DNA of 23,746 nucleotides. It comes from Bacillota bacterium (GTDB lineage Bacteria; Bacillota; Dethiobacteria; DTU022). Below, one piece after another: positions 15,416 to 22,541 of this stretch. Where the stretch lies: NCBI GenBank assembly GCA_012727685.1, contig JAAYGO010000145.1:1-23746 (forward strand). The letters are read 5' to 3'. Both the position numbers and the translations under genes were made by a program. Numbering within the stretch: the first letter of the stretch is position 1; each line of letters starts with the position of its first letter. The notes below the pieces were generated by a model that worked only from the letters and a program-made list of their open reading frames with translations, was not told where the DNA came from and did not search any database.

Positions 15416-16360
15416 TTATTGCAGCGCTCGCTCCATTATGTCAAGATTGTAAAGCATTAAATCGAAATACGAGTCCCGGCCGGGTAGAGCCTCGCCGCCC
15501 AGCGGGTCTAAAATCAGCACCTCGCTCCCGCATTCCGCAGCAAGCCGCTCGGCGAGGGCTGTAGAAAACTGGGGTTCGGCAAAAATGGCGCCGATCTGTT
15601 CCTCTTTAATCAGGGCCGCCAGTGCCGCCACCTGGCTTGCAGAGGGTTCCTGTCCGTGAAAGCCGGCAATCACACCCGCCTCATGCAGGCCGTAACGGCG
15701 GGCGAAATAGCCCCAGGCAGAATGAAAAGAGATAAAGCTGGTTTTCCTGAAGCCGGCCACGGTTCCGGCGACCTTTTCATCCAGAGCGGTCAGCGCCTCC
15801 TGGTAAGCATCCAGCTTCTCCGTAAAGTAAGCCGCATCTTCGGGCGCCAGCTCGACCAGCGCTTCATAGATCCGGGGGCAGATCTGATCGCGCACCAGCA
15901 GCGGATCAAGCCAGATATGGGGATCAACGGCCTCGTCATCGTGTTCCCGCCCCTCTGCGCCGGGCGTCTCCCCGCCTAAAGGATCGCGTTCCGCAGGAAG
16001 CAGTTCGACCTGTTCCGCCAGTTCCAGGATAGTCAGCGCCGTGCCCGCCGCTTCTGCCATTTGTAGCGCCCAGTTGTCCAAACCGGCGCCAACATAGACA
16101 AAAAGATCCGCCCTGGTGAGCAGCCGGGTTTGTTCTACTGTGGGCTCAAAAGTGTGCGGGCTGGCGCCGGCGGGAAGGAGATATGAGACAGCGGCCCGAT
16201 CGCCTCCCAGCTCCCCGATGAGATCGGACAGGGGGAAAATGGTGGCCACCACGTTGAGAGTGCGGTTGTCAGGCTCGGCGGAGAACCCGCCTTCACCGGT
16301 GCAGCCCACTGCCCCCACCAGGATCAGGATAACCCCTAGCCATAAAACGATGCCGCGCAA
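15416..16360 (-). CDS. znuA: Zinc-type metal-binding lipoprotein (ZnuA-like)
   Basis: A 314-residue cluster A-I substrate-binding lipoprotein. A signal sequence ends in the lipobox AVGC with lipidated Cys20. Metal ligands are visible as His in SPHTFEPT, His in DPHIWLDP, His in SFHSAWGYF and Asp in ILDPLGG. Histidine rather than glutamate at the third site favours zinc over manganese. The variable loop before DPHIW is short and acidic (EGREHDDEAVD) rather than the long His-rich loop of some ZnuA proteins. TTG at 16360 follows GGGAGG by eight bases. First gene of the four-gene operon, preceded by an extended -10 and a Fur-type box. Confidence 0.92.
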   Translation of the reverse strand: MRGIVLWLGVILILVGAVGCTGEGGFSAEPDNRTLNVVATIFPLSDLIGELGGDRAAVSYLLPAGASPHTFEPTVEQTRLLTRADLFVYVGAGLDNWALQMAEAAGTALTILELAEQVELLPAERDPLGGETPGAEGREHDDEAVDPHIWLDPLLVRDQICPRIYEALVELAPEDAAYFTEKLDAYQEALTALDEKVAGTVAGFRKTSFISFHSAWGYFARRYGLHEAGVIAGFHGQEPSASQVAALAALIKEEQIGAIFAEPQFSTALAERLAAECGSEVLILDPLGGEALPGRDSYFDLMLYNLDIMERALQ

Positions 16361-16435
16361 TACCCCCGCCTCCCAAGAACAGCAATGATCAGTACTTGCT
16401 ATAAAGGCAATATTGTATGTTTTTCTGATGGTAAC

Positions 16436-16455
16436 TGATAATGATTATCATTACC
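16436..16455 (-). promoter_or_regulatory. Fur-type operator of the metal importer operon
   Basis: TGATAATGATTATCA (16436-16450) is a perfect 7-1-7 inverted repeat. On the minus strand GGTAATGATAATCATTATC matches the classic 19-base Fur box at 18 of 19 positions. It begins about eight bases after the -10, over the expected start of transcription. Bacillus Zur boxes have a different core (TCGTAATNATTACGA), so the sequence is Fur- rather than Zur-like. Confidence 0.85.
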
Positions 16456-16463
16456 TGCCCTTA

Positions 16464-16469
16464 ATTATA
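16464..16469 (-). promoter_or_regulatory. Extended -10 promoter of the metal importer operon
   Basis: On the minus strand TGGTATAAT gives an extended -10 (TATAAT at 16464-16469). The -35 position is poor. The operator lies directly downstream, so bound repressor would cover the transcription start. The leader to the TTG start is about 95 bases. Confidence 0.65.
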
Positions 16470-16573
16470 CCATGTCGAGATAAAATGGGAATGCATGATC
16501 ATAATACCCTTCCGTAAAAAGCGGGCGATTAAGCGCGGTTAAACAAGGGGAAGATGCTCAGGCGCGGAAAAAT

Positions 16574-17785
16574 TTAGTCTACCCAAACAACATCGGAAAG
16601 ATCCAGCGATTTAATATAGCTTGAGAATAGTTCTTCTTCCGAGATCCCCAGTTTCTTGGCAATCACGCTGGCTTCATGCCACTGGCCCTTTTCATAAAGG
16701 GTAACCAGTTCATAGATATCTTTAAATATACTCTCTTCTCCCAACAAGGCGCCTTTAATTTCGTCATCCAGGGGCAGCTCCTTGATGACCTTTTCCATAG
16801 GCTGGTTTAAAAAAACATCAAGCAAAGATAAGAGTCCCATCAAGAAAAAATCGGCACTCCGCTCTCGAAGATCGGTTAGCTGGGCGAGCGATTCGCAAAA
16901 ACGTCCCCGGGAAACCGCGGTAACGGTCAGCTCGTCAGGCTTGTCTTGTCCAATGCTTCTTAAGGTAACCAAAGAGACCCATTTGACGATCTCCTTTTCA
17001 CCTAAAAGTGCTATTGCCTGCCTGATTGAACGGATGGGGATCCTGACCGGAAAGGCGGCGGAATTGATAAAACGCAGCAACTTGTAGGATAAGGAAAGGT
17101 CCTCTTTAATCAGTGCTTCCAACTGGTCAAAATCGATTTCTTTTTTACAAATTTCCTGAATTAGCTGCAGATTATGCGATTTAAAACCGCTGATTTCCTG
17201 CCCTTCAATCACCAGGGGCTCACAAAAATAAAAACCCTGATAATAGGAAAAACCTTTTTGTTTGGCTTCTTCAAATTCCTGCGATGTCTCCACCTTTTTA
17301 GCCAGCAGCTTGACCGGATACTGCTTTAGATACTCGATCATTTTATCCCGTTCAAAAGCCCCTGACTTCTGGAAATCGATCTTTACGATATCTGCCATCT
17401 CGAGCAGCGGCATCGCGAGCGATTGTAAATGGAAATCATCGAGGGCAATCAGGTAGCCATTTTTTTTCAGCTTGGCACAAACTTTAAGCGTTTGTTCATC
17501 GGGTTCCACATCGCCGATGATCTCAACCGCCATGGCGCTGGGAGGGAACATCAGGGCGGTTTCATCGTTGAGCAACTGTTTTGTAAAATTGATAAAAGCC
17601 CTTTTCCCCCGGGTAATGGAATCCAAGCCAATCGTAATAAAGCTATTCACGATCACCGCTGCGGTGGCCTGGTTGCCTTCAAGGCCGGGGAAGCAGTTCT
17701 CTTTTCCGGAACGGTAGAGCAATTCATAAGCAAAAACCTTCTGGTTTTGATCAAAAATCGGTTGTCTCGCTACATAAACCTGCAA
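16574..17785 (-). CDS. EAL-HDOD signalling protein (YuxH-like)
   Basis: A 403-residue protein with an N-terminal EAL-type domain (about 1-200) and a C-terminal HDOD domain (about 205-395), the YuxH arrangement. The EAL part starts VARQPIFDQNQKVFAYELLYR and keeps IALDDFHLQS, VKIDFQKSG and YYQGFYFCEP. The EAL signature itself is ELL, and several catalytic positions of active c-di-GMP phosphodiesterases are not evident, so it may bind or sense rather than hydrolyse. The HDOD part has LSLSYKLLRFINSAAF and IRSIRQAIALLGE. TTG at 17785 follows GGAGG by eight bases. It stands alone; a role in c-di-GMP-linked signalling is inferred. Confidence 0.9.
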   Translation of the reverse strand: MQVYVARQPIFDQNQKVFAYELLYRSGKENCFPGLEGNQATAAVIVNSFITIGLDSITRGKRAFINFTKQLLNDETALMFPPSAMAVEIIGDVEPDEQTLKVCAKLKKNGYLIALDDFHLQSLAMPLLEMADIVKIDFQKSGAFERDKMIEYLKQYPVKLLAKKVETSQEFEEAKQKGFSYYQGFYFCEPLVIEGQEISGFKSHNLQLIQEICKKEIDFDQLEALIKEDLSLSYKLLRFINSAAFPVRIPIRSIRQAIALLGEKEIVKWVSLVTLRSIGQDKPDELTVTAVSRGRFCESLAQLTDLRERSADFFLMGLLSLLDVFLNQPMEKVIKELPLDDEIKGALLGEESIFKDIYELVTLYEKGQWHEASVIAKKLGISEEELFSSYIKSLDLSDVVWVD

Positions 17786-17972
17786 AAGAATAGCCTCCTT
17801 TGACCAAAAGATAAGCTAAATCCGAGTTCTGTGCAAATTTATGTACGATTGTTGCGATAGTTTTATACCGGAAGCTTCTCTTTAGCATCATTGCGACTGG
17901 ACATAGTCACAAACCACTTGTATTACAAATTTCTACACATTCCAACAAAATCCTTTTAATAACTATTTTTTA

Positions 17973-18000
17973 TTGCAATAATTTCGGAGGATGGTAGAAT
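17973..18000 (+). promoter_or_regulatory. Candidate promoter of the cyclophilin gene
   Basis: TTGCAA (17973-17978) and TAGAAT (17995-18000) are 16 bases apart, each close to consensus. The cyclophilin ATG is 78 bases downstream of the -10. The rest of the 290-base gap back to the EAL-HDOD gene shows nothing else I can name. Confidence 0.45.
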
Positions 18001-18077
18001 AATGATTACGGTCGCGCTAGCGATAAAACCAATCGCCCTGGCCTGGCGGTCCAGTAATCTAAAAGAAGAATTTAGAG

Positions 18078-18600
18078 ATGCGTACTGCTAAACCGGTAGC
18101 CATCATAGAAATGGAAAGCGGTGGTGTAATTAAGGTGGAGCTGGATCCTGAAAATGCTCCCAACACTGTAAACAACTTTATCGCTCTCGCCGGACAGGGG
18201 TTTTATAACGGGTTGATCTTTCACCGGGTTATTCCCGGGTTCATGATCCAGGGGGGCTGCCCGCAGGGCACAGGCATGGGAGGGCCCGGTTATACAATCA
18301 AAGGAGAGTTTAAGGCCAACGGTATAGATAACAGGCTGACCCATGAGCGGGGGGTTATCTCCATGGCCCGGTCCCAGGCGCCGGATTCGGCGGGTTCGCA
18401 ATTCTTTATCACGGTAGCGGCCGCCCCCCACCTTGATGGACAGTATGCCGCTTTTGGCAGGTGATCGAAGGGATGAATGAGGTGGACCGCATTGCGGCTG
18501 TCAGGCGAAACCGGGCTGACAAACCCCTTGAAGATCAGCGCATCAAGCAGGTGACCGTGGAAACATTCGGCGCTGTCTATGGAGCACCGGGAAAATATAG
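18078..18600 (+). pseudogene. Cyclophilin-type peptidyl-prolyl isomerase with two -1 frameshifts
   Basis: Encodes a cytoplasmic cyclophilin that would isomerise X-Pro bonds. The first frame has the typical core: IEMESGGVIKVEL, APNTVNNFIALA, FYNGLIFHRVIPGFMIQGG, GPGYTIKGEF, GVISMARS, SAGSQFFI and HLDGQYAAFGR. It then hits TGA at 18462-18464. The expected continuation VIEGMNEVDRIA is in the next frame from about 18461, as if one base is missing from AGG(G)TGATC. This second frame runs to VETFGAVYGAPGK without its own nearby stop. One more missing base near 18589-18596 would bring TAG at 18598-18600 into frame, giving a normal family ending. It is either a recent pseudogene or two sequencing or assembly errors. 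Confidence 0.85.
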
Positions 18601-18630
18601 CCTTCTAATAAAACTTCTCTGGACGCACGC

Positions 18631-18738
18631 ATGGCCCAAAAAACACCGGAAGTGCGGTGCTATTATGGCCAATGCGTATACTATAAATCATTCAGTAGCT
18701 GCGGCATTCGGTCAGAATGCTTTCGATACAGGCGTTAG
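18631..18738 (+). CDS. Possible 35-aa four-cysteine mini-protein
   Basis: ATG at 18631 opens a 35-residue frame ending at TAG 18736. It begins MAQKTPEVRC and contains Cys10, Cys15, Cys24 and Cys30 in the pattern C-x4-C-x8-C-x5-C, with many Tyr, Arg and Ser residues, like a small zinc-binding or disulphide-linked domain; a DUF1540-like fold is a loose guess. The SD is weak (GGA, seven bases upstream). It lies 30 bases after the expected cyclophilin stop and just before a terminator-like hairpin, consistent with a short second cistron. Could be chance. Confidence 0.35.
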   Translation: MAQKTPEVRCYYGQCVYYKSFSSCGIRSECFRYRR

Positions 18739-18754
18739 CAAAAAAAATCAGATA

Positions 18755-18784
18755 AAAGGTATGCAAGCTGCATACTTTTCTTCT
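18755..18784 (+). terminator. Probable terminator after the cyclophilin region
   Basis: GTATGCA and TGCATAC (18759-18765 and 18769-18775) pair across a three-base loop. A G-T pair and three A-T pairs extend the stem, and TTTTCTTCT follows. It is a low-GC but well-formed intrinsic terminator for rightward transcripts. Confidence 0.5.
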
Positions 18785-18844
18785 GACGTATGGTCCCATC
18801 ATCGCCCGCGTTGTGTGGGAAAAGGGAGCTATGGAGGAACAATT

Positions 18845-18889
18845 AAAAAACGGGTGGCCATACAACGATCAGATCTGTATGACCACCCG
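18845..18889 (-). terminator. Rho-independent terminator of tRNA-Leu
   Basis: On the minus strand CGGGTGGTCATACA pairs with TGTATGGCCACCCG (one G-U pair) across a short loop, and six Ts follow (18845-18850 as A on the plus strand). It begins three bases after the tRNA CCA end. Confidence 0.85.
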
Positions 18890-18892
18890 GTT

Positions 18893-18979
18893 TGGTGCGA
18901 GCGAGAGGACTTGAACCTCCACGGGCGTAAAGCCCACTAGGTCCTGAACCTAGCGCGTCTGCCATTCCGCCACGCTCGC
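18893..18979 (-). tRNA. tRNA-Leu (anticodon CAG)
   Basis: An 87-base class II tRNA. Acceptor arms GCGAGCG (18973-18979) and CGCTCGC (18897-18903) pair fully; the discriminator A and CCA are encoded in the DNA (18893-18896). The anticodon stem TAGG/CCTA holds the loop TTCAGGA, giving CAG, which reads CUG leucine codons. A long variable arm with GGGC/GCCC and a T-arm with GTTCAAGTC fit tRNA-Leu. It has its own promoter and terminator and converges on the cyclophilin gene. Confidence 0.96.
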
Positions 18980-19005
18980 GTATCGATTGGTTAAATCACG
19001 ATGTT

Positions 19006-19034
19006 ATTATAGCGCCTTTCGGCGGAGATATCAA
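19006..19034 (-). promoter_or_regulatory. Promoter of tRNA-Leu
   Basis: TTGATA (19029-19034) and TATAAT (19006-19011) on the minus strand are 17 bases apart, a near-perfect sigma-A promoter whose start would fall about 20 bases before the mature tRNA. Confidence 0.8.
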
Positions 19035-19091
19035 GGGGATCTAAATTATTTATTTTTTCTGGCTTGCAGGAATGCGATCACAAACTGCAAG

Positions 19092-19119
19092 ACAAAAGGC
19101 CCGGCTTCAAGCCGGCCTT
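19092..19119 (-). terminator. Terminator of the lipid-kinase gene
   Basis: Read leftward, AAGGCCGGCTT pairs with AAGCCGGGCCTT with one bulged base and a three-base loop (19096-19119), followed by TTTTGTCTTG. It overlaps the last base of the stop codon. It separates the NfeD-slipin-kinase group from the tRNA. Confidence 0.75.
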
Positions 19120-20132
19120 CACCGGAAATGATCGCTACGCCAAGCGGGAAAAGGCCTACCTCCTTCAGTACGGTTTATAAGGGCAGCCGGCTGCGTCTCT
19201 ACCCCTGTTTGCACAGCCGCTTCGACCGGCGGTGGGGCCAGTATAGTGAGGACACCCGGGCAGACTTTGATTTTTGCAGGCAGGGACCCTTTTATTTCAC
19301 CGTCGATATGGACCGGGATATTTTCTGCCGCCTTGATTTCCAATTCCGTGGCTGGAGCAGTGTTTACCGCGCCGTGGCTCAAATGCTTCCGGAAAAAGGC
19401 TCGCACGACCAAAGCTATAGTTTGCAAATACTTTGTTTCCCGGATTATGCTGAGGTTTAAACGGCCGTCGTCAAGACGGGCTTGCGGCGCGACACAGAGC
19501 TGTCCGCCGTAGTAGCAGCCGTTGGATATCACTGCCAGCAGCGTGTTCTCTTCGTGCATAATGGCATCGTCGCACTGCACGGTGAGCGAAAAACTGTTAA
19601 ATCGGGCCAATTTAGTGAGGAACGCGCCAACATAGGCCGGGTAACCGCGCAGGATACGGCTGTCCACACAGGCTTGTTTGGCCACCGCCGCATCCAGGCC
19701 GAACCCGACCACATTTAAAAAGTAATAACCGTTTATCATTCCTAAATCTATTTGGCGCGGCTCCCACTTCGAAATGCCTTCCAGGGCTTTAACGGCGTTT
19801 CCGGGTATTTTTAGCGAACGGCGAAATCCGTTGCCCGTACCTGCCGGAATAATGCCAAATATATTTTTTTTCAAATCGATCCCGTTTACTATTTCCTGAA
19901 GGGTGCCGTCCCCCCCGACTCCCACAATCAACTCAGCCCCATCGGCCCGCAGTTTGGCGGCAATGTTGGTTCCATCCCCAGAATAGCGTGTATAATGAAC
20001 CCGGTACTTTCCTCGTCCCATCCGGAGCAGGGGCTCCAGTTGCTGCCACACCCTGAGGGAACGCCCTCCGCCAGCCTTTGGATTAATAATAAAAGCTGTT
20101 TGGTAGCGGATCGTAATTGCCTCCTTCGACAA
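19119..20132 (-). CDS. Diacylglycerol kinase-family lipid kinase (YegS/DagK-like)
   Basis: A lipid kinase of the DAGK catalytic family that phosphorylates diacylglycerol or a related lipid at the membrane. Visible are FIINPKAGGGRS near the N-terminus, the nucleotide-binding VGVGGDGTLQEIVNG, and GIIPAGTGNGFRRSL; a second domain contains the usual VVGFGLDAAVAK and HIDGEIKG segments. The start is uncertain. The annotated TTG (20132) has no SD, while a perfect AAGGAGG (20120-20126) lies inside the frame just after it, pointing to a start at ATT (20117), ACG (20114) or ATC (20111, spacing 8). No ATG, GTG or TTG follows before the conserved core. It is third in line after nfeD and slipin genes, about 100 bases from the latter, suggesting envelope-lipid work. 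Confidence 0.88.
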   Translation of the reverse strand: MSKEAITIRYQTAFIINPKAGGGRSLRVWQQLEPLLRMGRGKYRVHYTRYSGDGTNIAAKLRADGAELIVGVGGDGTLQEIVNGIDLKKNIFGIIPAGTGNGFRRSLKIPGNAVKALEGISKWEPRQIDLGMINGYYFLNVVGFGLDAAVAKQACVDSRILRGYPAYVGAFLTKLARFNSFSLTVQCDDAIMHEENTLLAVISNGCYYGGQLCVAPQARLDDGRLNLSIIRETKYLQTIALVVRAFFRKHLSHGAVNTAPATELEIKAAENIPVHIDGEIKGSLPAKIKVCPGVLTILAPPPVEAAVQTGVETQPAALINRTEGGRPFPAWRSDHFR

Positions 20133-20220
20133 ATGCAGCTATTAAAAATGCAGCGAACAGTGATGCGCTTTTTAAAACTGTGATCTCAGCAACAGCTCGC
20201 TGCCATGATTTATTATAATA

Positions 20221-21012
20221 TTATTCGTTACTATTCGCACTCTCCTGCGGCTCGCGTTCTTTTAATGCCGGCAATAGATGCCGCAGCTCAACGGGCAAGG
20301 GAAATGCGATGATCGAACCCTGCTGGTTGGCTATTTCAGGCAAGACGCGCAGCAGGCGCACGAAAAAGCCGCCTTCCTGGCTGTTCAAAACTGCCGCCGC
20401 TTCCGCCAGCTTTTTGGCGGCCTCTTTTTCGCCTTCTGCCTGAACAATAATCGCCCGGCGCTCCCGTTCCGCCGTGGCCTGGCGAGATATGGCCCGCTGC
20501 AGCCCTTCCGGTATGCCCACATCCTTGATCTCCACGGCAGTAACCTTGATTCCCCACGGGTCAGTGGCTTCGTCCAGGATCTTCTGAATCAACTGGTTCA
20601 GCTTGTCGCGTTCCGCCAGCAGCTCATCCAGCTCCGCCTGTCCGGCCACGCTGCGCAAGGTGGTTTGAGCAAGCTGCGCCGTGGCGAACCGGTAATCATC
20701 CACGTTTACAACAGCCCGGTGGGGCTCCACCACCCGGTAGTAAACCACAGCATTGACAGAAGTGGTAACGTTATCCCTGGTTATTACCTCCTGTGTCGGC
20801 ACATCGAGGGTGATAATGCGCAGGGATACCCGGATAAAGCGGTCGATGAACGGGATGATGAATACCAGCCCCGGGCCTTTTTCCCCAATGAGCCGCCCCA
20901 GGCGGAAAACGACCAGCCGCTCATATTCGCGCACCACTTTAATTGACGAAAACAAAAAGAAAGCCACCACAACAACAATGGGCAACAATAGCCCTCCCAA
21001 ATCCAGGTACAT
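20221..21012 (-). CDS. Slipin (SPFH/Band 7 membrane protein)
   Basis: A 263-residue stomatin-like protein. An N-terminal hydrophobic hairpin (about 8-24) anchors it, then a Band 7 domain (about 28-190) with EYERLVVFRLGRL, GPGLVFIIPFID, the TLDVPTQEVITRDNVTTSVNAVVYYRV stretch in pieces, and VEIKDVGIPEGLQRAISRQA. An Ala/Glu-rich helical region follows (about 180-215), then a short hydrophobic tail. The ATG at 21012 is eight to nine bases after GGAGG. It follows the NfeD-type protease by 14 bases on the same strand. NfeD-slipin pairs are conserved in bacteria and archaea, and the archaeal protease cleaves its slipin partner. Role: membrane microdomain or quality control, inferred. Confidence 0.93.
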   Translation of the reverse strand: MYLDLGGLLLPIVVVVAFFLFSSIKVVREYERLVVFRLGRLIGEKGPGLVFIIPFIDRFIRVSLRIITLDVPTQEVITRDNVTTSVNAVVYYRVVEPHRAVVNVDDYRFATAQLAQTTLRSVAGQAELDELLAERDKLNQLIQKILDEATDPWGIKVTAVEIKDVGIPEGLQRAISRQATAERERRAIIVQAEGEKEAAKKLAEAAAVLNSQEGGFFVRLLRVLPEIANQQGSIIAFPLPVELRHLLPALKEREPQESANSNE

Positions 21013-21026
21013 ATCTTTTGACCTCC

Positions 21027-22367
21027 TTAGACATTCTTTTGTTCAGCCGCCGGCCGGACCCACAGCGTGAGATTCTCTGCACGGACCACTTCAACCTTAG
21101 TACCCGCAGCGATAACCGCGCCACTGTCGCTGACAGCCTTCCACAGCTCGCCCCGCGCCTTGATCAACCCCTCCGGATCGAGCTGCTCCACTACCACCCC
21201 TCTTTCCGGCGGCCTGAAAAAGGCGCCTCCTTCTTTGTGACGCCTTCTGCTGGCCACAATCCGCTGCACGACCAGGAGGGTGATCCCTGTGACGGCGATC
21301 ACTGTGCCAAAAACAATGCTGCGAAATGAATTGTACCAATCTGCGGCCATCAGCGGTTCCAGGGGCAGCAAGATTGCTCCGATCACCATGCAGAGCGCGC
21401 CCCCAATGCCGAGGATCCCAAAACCGGCAGTAAAGATCTCCGCGATTATTAAACCTATCCCCAAAAGTAGAATTAGTATACCACCGGTATTGATATCAAA
21501 CAAACCAAAGCCGTAGACGCCCAACAACAGGAGAATCAGGCCGCCTATTTCGGGGACAAATGTACCGGGCGCGTTTAATCCAAAATAAATGCCCATAAGA
21601 CCCAGCAATAATAAGATGAGCGAAACTTCCGGATTGCTCAGCCAATTTTGCAGTTGTTCGCGAAGATTATGATTCTCTTCCCTTTGCGGCGCCCCCGCCG
21701 TGAAGAGGGTATAGGTGTTACCTTTTTTTTCAATTTCAACACCATCCAGTTCTGTCAATAAAGCGTTCAGGTCAGCCGCCAGGTAATCAATGACCCCGCC
21801 CTCCAGGGCTTCCGCGGCGGTTAAAACCAGGTTTTCAGTCACAAACCGCGCTGCAACATCCCCGGGACGCCCCTTCTCGGTAGCGAGACTGCGCAGGTGG
21901 TTTGCCAGAAAGTTTACGGTTTTTTCATCTGCAGGCGTGGCCCCTCCCGGGGAAACCGCCACCGGATGGGCTGCACCAATGGTAGTTCCCGGGGCCATGG
22001 CGGCAATATCGGCGGACAAGACGATAAACGCCCCTGCAGAAGCGGCAATCCCTCCCGAAGGGGCAACCAGGACGGCCACCGGCACGGGCGCATTCAGGAT
22101 CGCTTCGTTGATTTTCAAGGTAGCATTGACAAGGCCGCCGGGTGTATTCACAACGATTACCAACAACTGGGCCTCGTTCCGGACGGCGCTTTCAATTTGC
22201 CTGCTTAAGTAGTTTAATTGGCCGGGGGTAATGGTTCCGGTAACCTTGGTCACGATTACCGGCCGCTTCTCCGGCGCAGCGCTGAGCGGTGTTACCGTCA
22301 TGGCAAGCAGAATCAGGACGATTAATAGTACTGTTACCCTGTAAAAATATTTATTCTGCTGAAGCAA
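21027..22367 (-). CDS. NfeD-family membrane serine protease (ClpP-class, 1510-N-like)
   Basis: A 446-residue membrane protease. A signal peptide (about 1-31, ending SAA) leads to a ClpP-class domain outside the cytoplasm (about 35-230) with NTPGG and the catalytic Ser110 in IAASAG and Lys149 in EKTVNF, a Ser-Lys dyad spaced as in Pyrococcus 1510-N. Four to five hydrophobic helices (about 250-380) and a C-terminal NfeD OB-fold (about 385-446, GVVVEQLDPEGLIKARGELW in pieces) follow. TTG at 22367 has GGGGGAG nine bases upstream. It heads an apparent operon with slipin and likely the lipid kinase, and is divergent from the Rrf2 regulator. Confidence 0.93.
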   Translation of the reverse strand: MLQQNKYFYRVTVLLIVLILLAMTVTPLSAAPEKRPVIVTKVTGTITPGQLNYLSRQIESAVRNEAQLLVIVVNTPGGLVNATLKINEAILNAPVPVAVLVAPSGGIAASAGAFIVLSADIAAMAPGTTIGAAHPVAVSPGGATPADEKTVNFLANHLRSLATEKGRPGDVAARFVTENLVLTAAEALEGGVIDYLAADLNALLTELDGVEIEKKGNTYTLFTAGAPQREENHNLREQLQNWLSNPEVSLILLLLGLMGIYFGLNAPGTFVPEIGGLILLLLGVYGFGLFDINTGGILILLLGIGLIIAEIFTAGFGILGIGGALCMVIGAILLPLEPLMAADWYNSFRSIVFGTVIAVTGITLLVVQRIVASRRRHKEGGAFFRPPERGVVVEQLDPEGLIKARGELWKAVSDSGAVIAAGTKVEVVRAENLTLWVRPAAEQKNV

Positions 22368-22419
22368 TTGATCAAACTCCCCCAGATGGTTTACTCCTAT
22401 TTTAATACAATTTTACGAA

Positions 22420-22448
22420 ATTTAAAACCTTCTGCGCGGATTTGACAA
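22420..22448 (-). promoter_or_regulatory. Candidate promoter of the nfeD-slipin operon
   Basis: On the minus strand TTGTCA (22443-22448) and TTAAAT (22420-22425) are 17 bases apart. It lies about 55 bases upstream of the TTG start. A sigma-W-type promoter, common for such genes in Bacillus, was looked for and not seen. Confidence 0.4.
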
Positions 22449-22471
22449 ATATCGTTTGCAGCCCCGGCAGC

Positions 22472-22499
22472 TTGACATCATATTCAATTCTGCTATAAT
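22472..22499 (+). promoter_or_regulatory. Promoter of the Rrf2-family gene
   Basis: Perfect TTGACA (22472-22477) and TATAAT (22494-22499) elements are 16 bases apart, with TG before the -10. The gene's ATG lies 43 bases downstream. Confidence 0.8.
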
Positions 22500-22541
22500 A
22501 TTACTGTCTTGGTTATAAATAATTAAAGGAGCTCCTTGCCG

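Noticed and set aside
18002..18091. 29-codon ORF upstream of and overlapping the cyclophilin start
   Set aside because: Its ATG lies at or before the predicted transcription start, its SD spacing is long, and the peptide has no recognisable features.
18823..18906. Short ORF starting MEEQLKNGW with an upstream GGGAG
   Set aside because: It runs antisense through the tRNA terminator and into the tRNA itself, and the SD is only two bases from the ATG.
18461..18940. Long frame continuing from the cyclophilin second half into the tRNA region
   Set aside because: Only the first 45 or so residues are cyclophilin; the rest is readthrough of intergenic DNA, the terminator and antisense tRNA.
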